Assembly: GCA_964415365.1 (NCBI GenBank)
Contig: CAYPYW010000030.1
Coordinates: forward strand, 1 to 25,777
DNA from: Hydromicrobium sp964415365
GTDB taxonomy: Bacteria; Actinomycetota; Humimicrobiia; Humimicrobiales; Humimicrobiaceae
Length of the DNA stretch: 25,777 nt
Direction of reading: 5' to 3'
The translations under genes were made by a program, and so were the position numbers. Within the stretch, counting starts at the first letter, position 1, and the number at the start of each line of letters is the position of its first letter. A model generated the notes under the pieces. The model did no database searches and was not told where the DNA came from. It saw only the letters and a list, made by a program, of their open reading frames with translations. Shown here one piece after another: positions 21,698 to 25,777 of the stretch.

Positions 21698-22222
21698 TCA
21701 AATCTTCACCAAATTCATAATTATGTTTGCTTCAAGATCATTATTATCCTTAACAATTGTATCTAAAACCTACTTTATTAGGTAAAATTTTGCATTCCTT
21801 ATCTCATTTTCACTTTCATCCTCCGTTAAATTTGACCAGATTGAAATAGAAAGGAAGGCTGATGGCTTCATTATTCTATAAATTTCATCCAAAAGTCTTC
21901 TCCTATCATCTGGACACGGGAAATAGAAGGAATGAAAAACATCAAAAAGAAAAACTACATCTACAGAATCATCAGTCAATTTGATTTCCAGTCCTTCCGT
22001 TGTTGCTATCTTTTCTATATTTCTCAAGCTCTCATACCTTGCTTTTTGCATCAGCTTATCCAATGCTTCCTTGTCCTTATCTAAGATATACATTCTTTCC
22101 TGCAGCCAACTATTTTGGCGGTCGGGATATACCCTATAGCCACAATCAAAATCCAATATAGTCTGACCTCTTTTAATCCTTATCTGTCTTAACACTTTAA
22201 GAACTTGCGATTCAAGTTCCAT
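21698..22222 (-). pseudogene. Class I SAM methyltransferase, possibly interrupted by TAG
   Basis: The first frame (150 residues) has a SAM-binding motif TILDFDCGYRVYP (normally GxGxG after the acidic residue), ATTEGLEIKLTDDSVDVVFL and FDVFHSFYFPCPDDRRRLLD. It stops at TAG 21772-21770 after KFYLIK. The same frame then continues for 23 codons, LDTIVKDNNDLEANIIMNLVKI, to TGA. This resembles the usual C-terminal strand of this methyltransferase group (pattern D..DLEKG.I.NF). I read it as a late nonsense mutation that removes the last strand; the shorter product might still fold. The ATG overlaps the end of trxB by 11 bases. The substrate is unknown. Confidence 0.6.
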
Positions 22223-23138
22223 TGACTTGTTCTTGAATAAACTTAAAGGTGGTCATAGCAGCAGTAACACCATCCCCAACTGCAGTAGCGATCTGACGGG
22301 CTGAGTTCTTGCGGATGTCGCCTGCAGCAAAAATACCGGCAGCTGAGGTAGCCATTGTCTGGTCGGTGATTATATAACCATTATTATCAAGTTCAAGTAT
22401 ATTAGAAAAGATACAGCTATTGGGTATGAGCCCTACAGCAATAAAAACGCCATCTACTTTTAAGATGGACCTTTGGCCTGTTTTCACATTATAAAGTGTT
22501 AACTCACTTAGCATTTTATCTCCCAAAATCTCATCCACTACCGTGTTCCATATGAATTCTAACTTTGGATGGGTAAGAGCTCGCTGTTGAAGAAATTTTC
22601 CTGCCCGAAGCTTATCTCTTCGATGTATTACATAGACCTTATTTGCGTGTTGAATTAACTCAAGGGCATCGGTAATAGCAGTATCGCCACCACCTACTAC
22701 AGCTACATTTCGTCCACGAAAGAATAAACCATCGCAAGTTGCGCAATAAGAGATACCATATCCGGATAACCTTTTCTCACCATCGACATCCAACTTGCGG
22801 TACTCGGAACCAGCAGCAATAATGATTGACTTAGTTTGAATGCTACCTTCGGTGGTAGAGACTTCATAAATGTTTTTGGGCTTGACTTCAGTTACCTCAG
22901 TAGTAAAAGTTTCAAGGTTATATTTAATTGCCTGCTGATACATAAACTCGCCTAGTTCTGCTCCCGAAATACCTTCAGGAAAACCCGGGTAGTTTTCCAC
23001 TAGCCTAGCATTTATTATCTGCCCACCGAAAACGCCTCGTTCAAGAAGTATACTCTTGAGACCTGCTCGTGCTGTGTATAGGCCTGCTGTGAGTCCTGCA
23101 GGTCCACCACCGATGATGACCACATCATAAAAACCCAT
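22212..23138 (-). CDS. trxB: Thioredoxin reductase
   Basis: 308 residues from the ATG at 23138 (GGAGG 4-5 bases upstream); a GTG at 23159 is in frame, but that ribosome site would lie inside the coding region. FAD motif VVIIGGGPAGLTAG (Gly10-Gly15), redox centre YCATCDG (Cys132, Cys135), NADPH motif VVGGGDTAITDALEL with the basic HRRDKLRA, and the FAD tail GIFAAGDIRKNSARQIATAVGDG. It transfers electrons from NADPH to thioredoxin, encoded two genes downstream. The stop is TGA and overlaps the methyltransferase start. Confidence 0.95.
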   Translation of the reverse strand: MGFYDVVIIGGGPAGLTAGLYTARAGLKSILLERGVFGGQIINARLVENYPGFPEGISGAELGEFMYQQAIKYNLETFTTEVTEVKPKNIYEVSTTEGSIQTKSIIIAAGSEYRKLDVDGEKRLSGYGISYCATCDGLFFRGRNVAVVGGGDTAITDALELIQHANKVYVIHRRDKLRAGKFLQQRALTHPKLEFIWNTVVDEILGDKMLSELTLYNVKTGQRSILKVDGVFIAVGLIPNSCIFSNILELDNNGYIITDQTMATSAAGIFAAGDIRKNSARQIATAVGDGVTAAMTTFKFIQEQVNGT

Positions 23139-23388
23139 AATCCCTCCGGCTGCTTTCACTAAACCCCTTTACACCTACTTTTTTTTACTTAACTTAAACC
23201 TTTTTTAGATGTTTCCGTGTTAACTGTTATCACTTTAATAAAAGATTCTGATGTATTTTTACCAGCTATTATTATTGTAAATCTGTACTTATACTACTTT
23301 TATCTATAATTTTTAACTATTTAGTATTTCTTATTTTTTTAAAATCAGTATACAATTGTTTCTTTAATATGCTATTAACTTGAGCAAG

Positions 23389-23817
23389 TCAATCTCTACT
23401 ATCCTTCTTATCACACTCTGGGCAATAACCTTCAAGGCATAACTCTGCTTTGGTTACATTGAATCTGTGTTTTTTCTGAACTGACTCGATCATTTTTTTT
23501 AATTGGGGATTTTGAAATTTGATGATTTTGCTACATTCCCGGCATACAAAGTAATAGTTCTCAGACGATTTTTTAATCTCATAATAACGCCGTTCCATAC
23601 CCAGATTTATTTGGTTAACCAGACCCTGTTCCTTAAACAGATTAAGACTGCGATAAACAGTTGCCGGACAAATAGATTCATTCTTTTCACTGGCTCTTCG
23701 GTAAAGCTCCTTAGCATCTATATAGCCTTTAGCATCACGAAGCAGTTCTAAAAGTAGACACCGCTGACTTGTCAGTGGATAATTCTGTATTAAATTATTA
23801 TTGCTATTGAGTCTCAT
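23389..23817 (-). CDS. Fur/PerR-family regulator
   Basis: 142 residues: an N-terminal winged helix (LTSQRCLLLELLRDAKGYID, CPATVYRSLNLFKEQGLV) and a C-terminal dimer domain with two zinc pairs, VCREC and GYCPEC. In typical Fur/PerR the stretch before the first CxxC is a His-rich HHHHFVC-like motif, the regulatory metal site; here it is SSENYYFVC, so that site seems altered or absent. It is the first gene of the minus-strand redox cluster and probably controls it. A palindrome covers its start codon. Confidence 0.9.
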   Translation of the reverse strand: MRLNSNNNLIQNYPLTSQRCLLLELLRDAKGYIDAKELYRRASEKNESICPATVYRSLNLFKEQGLVNQINLGMERRYYEIKKSSENYYFVCRECSKIIKFQNPQLKKMIESVQKKHRFNVTKAELCLEGYCPECDKKDSRD

Positions 23818-23830
23818 TCTAATCTAGAAT
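23816..23830. promoter_or_regulatory. Inverted repeat over the fur-like start (candidate operator)
   Basis: ATTCTA-ATC-TAGAAT is a perfect 6-3-6 inverted repeat overlapping the start codon (ATG at 23817-23815). Its size and place suit autoregulation by a Fur-type dimer, although it differs from the Bacillus PerR box. Confidence 0.45.
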
Positions 23831-23919
23831 ATAATAGCTTTAATTGTTTTGTCAAGTGAGGGCTATAACTTTTAAGATATTTTGTCATTTTCAAATTAAA
23901 AAAGAAGGAGTGCTCAAGG

Positions 23920-24051
23920 TTAAAAAAGGATCAGAAAAAGTTTACAAATAAGCTATTGGAAGACTATATACATAAAAAGATAGACAAGTTAAAGCGGTCA
24001 GATACAGCAGTAGTTAATAACAAAGATAATATCGGCAATGAAACTATTTAA
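23920..24051 (+). other. Possible 43-residue protein without a normal start
   Basis: The frame reads KKDQKKFTNKLLEDYIHKKI then DKLKRSDTAVVNNKDNIGNE and ends in TAA at 24051, with protein-like composition. GGAG (23907-23910) lies about 9 bases upstream, but the codon at the expected start is TTA and no ATG, GTG or TTG is available. It may be a gene with a mutated start. Not recognised. Confidence 0.25.
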
Positions 24052-24137
24052 ATATAATACATTAATTTTTACTGGTGATTAATTGCATACTTGTAGATTA
24101 AGTCCTTGAAAAATTTAAACTATAAGAGTAAATTTTA

Positions 24138-24206
24138 TTATATGAAACATTTATAATAATTTCATTTTAAAATGTTTTCATTAAAATTATTTTAAATTTC
24201 ATATAA
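24138..24206. repeat. 69-bp imperfect palindrome directly before a start codon
   Basis: The outer arms TTATATGAAA (24138-24147) and TTTCATATAA (24197-24206) pair perfectly. The next parts pair with a few mismatches (AATAATTT with AAATTATT), and the core contains CATTTTAAAATG. It ends one base before the ATG at 24208. Confidence 0.6.
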
Positions 24207-24207
24207 T

Positions 24208-25503
24208 ATGAGCCAGGAAAATATCCAACCTAAGAAAGAAAATGAAATATATTGTCCTAACTGTGCAAAGCCCATAAAAAAAGAAGCTGTAATATGCCCT
24301 AATTGTGGGGTACAGATTAAAGAATTAAAAGCATCAGATAATATTATAAGTCCTGTAAAAAATAAAGTAGAAAAAACCAAAGTAAAAATTATAAAATCAG
24401 TTTGTCTGTCCATTTTCTGCTTTTTGCCGGCTATTTTTTTATGGTACTGGCTCAGGGAGTTTTTCTATTGGCAGGAAGGTAGAATAGTAACAGACCTTAT
24501 ATATCTGGCAGTCTCCATGTCTATTTTTGTTGTATTTTCCCTGGTATGCCTAACTTTAATTGAAAACAGGAAAATAGTAGCTACAGCAAACTTCTTCATG
24601 GCCTTTAGTTTCCTTATATTTTTCCTGCGGGAGAATGGGAGCTGGCAAAATAGAATTGCGATAGTAAGTTATGTAGTATCTTCCTTTGTTGTATTTATTA
24701 TCCTAAATTCAGTAAATAGAAATCTACTGTATGAGAGAAAAAACAGCATTGTATTTCATCCTGGAAGAGCAGTCTTAAAAGCAGCCCCTACCCTAATGAT
24801 TGCCTTTGCTATTCTTTTCTCTGTGGTATTCTACTTTAATTTTCCACTCCAGAACAAACAGGGAGATGTAGAAATAAAAGAAGAACACCTTAAAAAGACA
24901 ACCAAACCCTTTGGAGGACTTATTAATAGGTATATCCCCGTATATGACCTGGATATGACCGTGGATCAGTTTATTGTACTTACCACTTTCCTTGGACTGC
25001 CCTTTGCTGCGGGCAAAGAGGAACTAAAACCCCTTCTGGATAAAGAGGACCTGTCTGAAGGAATTGTAGAATATTTGCAGGGTAAAGGAATTTATGATTT
25101 AGAAGCGGCAAATATTATGCAGCAGATGAGGGAAGATGAAGAGTTTAGAAGCATGTTTTTTGAAGAGATTAAAGGATTAACTGGTAAAGTAAGTCCATAT
25201 CTTATTAATAGCTACCGGGAAAATTTATCAGAAAACTGGGGATTGGAACTGGACAGCAAAGATAGAATGGGCCAGGTATTTGCAAGGCTGATAAACAGTA
25301 AGATTAATGAGATACCCAAAAAAATAAGAGATCTTTTTCTAATCTTTCCATCCATAGCCTTATTTGGGATATTACAGATTGCTTTTATACTCCTTGGTTT
25401 TATATATTCATTTTTGTCCTGGTTAGTCCTAATAATCTTCTATAAAGCAAAGTTTTACCATTACATAAAAATTACAGTTGAAAAACAGGAAATTGAACTT
25501 TAG
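24208..25503 (+). CDS. Zinc-ribbon membrane protein of unknown function
   Basis: 431 residues. The N-terminus has a double CxxC zinc ribbon, YCPNCAKPIKKEAVICPNCG (residues ~14-34). Next come about five membrane segments: VCLSIFCFLPAIFLWYWL, LIYLAVSMSIFVVFSLVCL, FFMAFSFLIFFL, IVSYVVSSFVVFIILN and TLMIAFAILFSVVFYF. A soluble domain (about 225-375) includes TVDQFIVLTTFLGLPFAAGK. Two C-terminal membrane segments follow. No ribosome site is seen, because a long palindrome occupies the upstream region. I do not recognise the family. The adjacent membrane gene downstream is probably its partner. Confidence 0.7.
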   Translation: MSQENIQPKKENEIYCPNCAKPIKKEAVICPNCGVQIKELKASDNIISPVKNKVEKTKVKIIKSVCLSIFCFLPAIFLWYWLREFFYWQEGRIVTDLIYLAVSMSIFVVFSLVCLTLIENRKIVATANFFMAFSFLIFFLRENGSWQNRIAIVSYVVSSFVVFIILNSVNRNLLYERKNSIVFHPGRAVLKAAPTLMIAFAILFSVVFYFNFPLQNKQGDVEIKEEHLKKTTKPFGGLINRYIPVYDLDMTVDQFIVLTTFLGLPFAAGKEELKPLLDKEDLSEGIVEYLQGKGIYDLEAANIMQQMREDEEFRSMFFEEIKGLTGKVSPYLINSYRENLSENWGLELDSKDRMGQVFARLINSKINEIPKKIRDLFLIFPSIALFGILQIAFILLGFIYSFLSWLVLIIFYKAKFYHYIKITVEKQEIEL

Positions 25504-25526
25504 TTATTTAAAATAAGGAAGATAAT

Positions 25527-25777
25527 ATGAAACCCACAGTATGGGAGAGATACCATATACTATTTTGGGTACTAATTGGAATAAGCATATACCTACTTGT
25601 ACTCATAATAATCTATCTTGTTCTAAAGTATGCATTAGGGAAAAAACTGGGCCCCCTCTGGCTATACCTATCCTATCTTACCTTTACCTTGCTCTTCTGG
25701 CCCTTTGCAGAAATTACCGCTCTTGTTTATGTTAACCTAAAACTACCCACTGTTTCAGTTGAAAAGTACCCCACCAG
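25527..25777 (+). CDS. Membrane protein, partial (cut by window end)
   Basis: Starts MKPTVWERYHILFWVLIGIS, with AAGGAAG upstream, and runs open to the last base. At least two membrane segments are visible (ISIYLLVLIIIYLVLKYAL and LWLYLSYLTFTLLFWPFAEI). It follows the zinc-ribbon protein by 23 bases and is likely in the same operon. Not recognised. Confidence 0.65.
   Translation, partial: MKPTVWERYHILFWVLIGISIYLLVLIIIYLVLKYALGKKLGPLWLYLSYLTFTLLFWPFAEITALVYVNLKLPTVSVEKYPT

Noticed and set aside
21770..21772. Pyrrolysine at in-frame TAG codons (also 12530-12532)
   Set aside because: The proteins concerned are not known pyrrolysine proteins, and TAG ends several intact genes in the window; ordinary nonsense mutation is simpler.

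Overview
The window is strongly AT-rich, with dense gene packing, AGA/ATA-heavy codon use and frequent TTG/GTG starts. With a cytosolic sulfatase, a thioredoxin system and a RepA_N-type initiator it suggests an anaerobic low-GC bacterium (Firmicutes-like or Atribacterota-like). I cannot fix the taxon from sequence alone. TGA, TAG and TAA all end real genes here (trxB and the second rep gene end in TGA), so there is no evidence of a recoded stop.

Layout. (1) 77-3713: two response regulators, two TrkA-type proteins and TrkH, a compact potassium-uptake operon. (2) 3882-6117: plasmid-like module 1: RelE/Phd toxin-antitoxin pair, RadC cut before its catalytic motif, a ~160-bp structured repeat (called R here), an intrinsic terminator, and a RepA_N-type initiator broken by a frameshift in a TA run. 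(3) 6118-6568: GC-richer debris with a hairpin resembling group II intron domain V. (4) 6569-16259: a sugar catabolic cluster: PocR/AraC-type regulator, divergent FAD oxidoreductase, ABC binding protein and two permeases, a permease remnant, sulfatase without signal peptide, zinc dehydrogenase and a broken PfkB kinase. The proposed logic is import of a (sulfated) sugar or polyol, then desulfation, oxidation and phosphorylation. (5) 16266-16817: phosphotransacetylase and possible MttB-like remnants. (6) 16818-19688: a solo R copy, a PIN/Phd toxin-antitoxin pair, a transposase remnant and plasmid-like module 2: RadC', R, terminator, and an intact initiator with a different DNA-binding domain. 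(7) 19778-23817, minus strand: a redox cluster (Fur-like regulator, thioredoxin reductase, methyltransferase, thioredoxin, small protein, DUF1638 protein, OsmC broken by one TGA). (8) 23818-25777: a long inverted repeat followed by two membrane proteins.

The most notable observation is the repeated module 'toxin-antitoxin / truncated radC / R / terminator / rep'. The two rep genes share their first few residues and their last ~75-110 residues but carry unrelated winged-helix domains. Immediately after each winged-helix domain, inside the coding sequence, lies a set of ~22-23-bp iterons whose sequence differs between the two genes. This looks like a swappable replication-specificity cassette, with initiator domain and cognate origin exchanged together between a constant upstream part (RadC'-R) and a constant C-terminal domain. 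R copies 1 and 3 also flank the sugar cluster as ~11.7-kb-spaced direct repeats, so the cluster may have travelled as cargo.

Many genes here are decaying (rep1, pfkB, osmC, permease fragment, pta fragment, transposase fragment, possibly the methyltransferase), which fits an accessory, mobile-element-rich region. Assembly errors could account for some of the single-base lesions.
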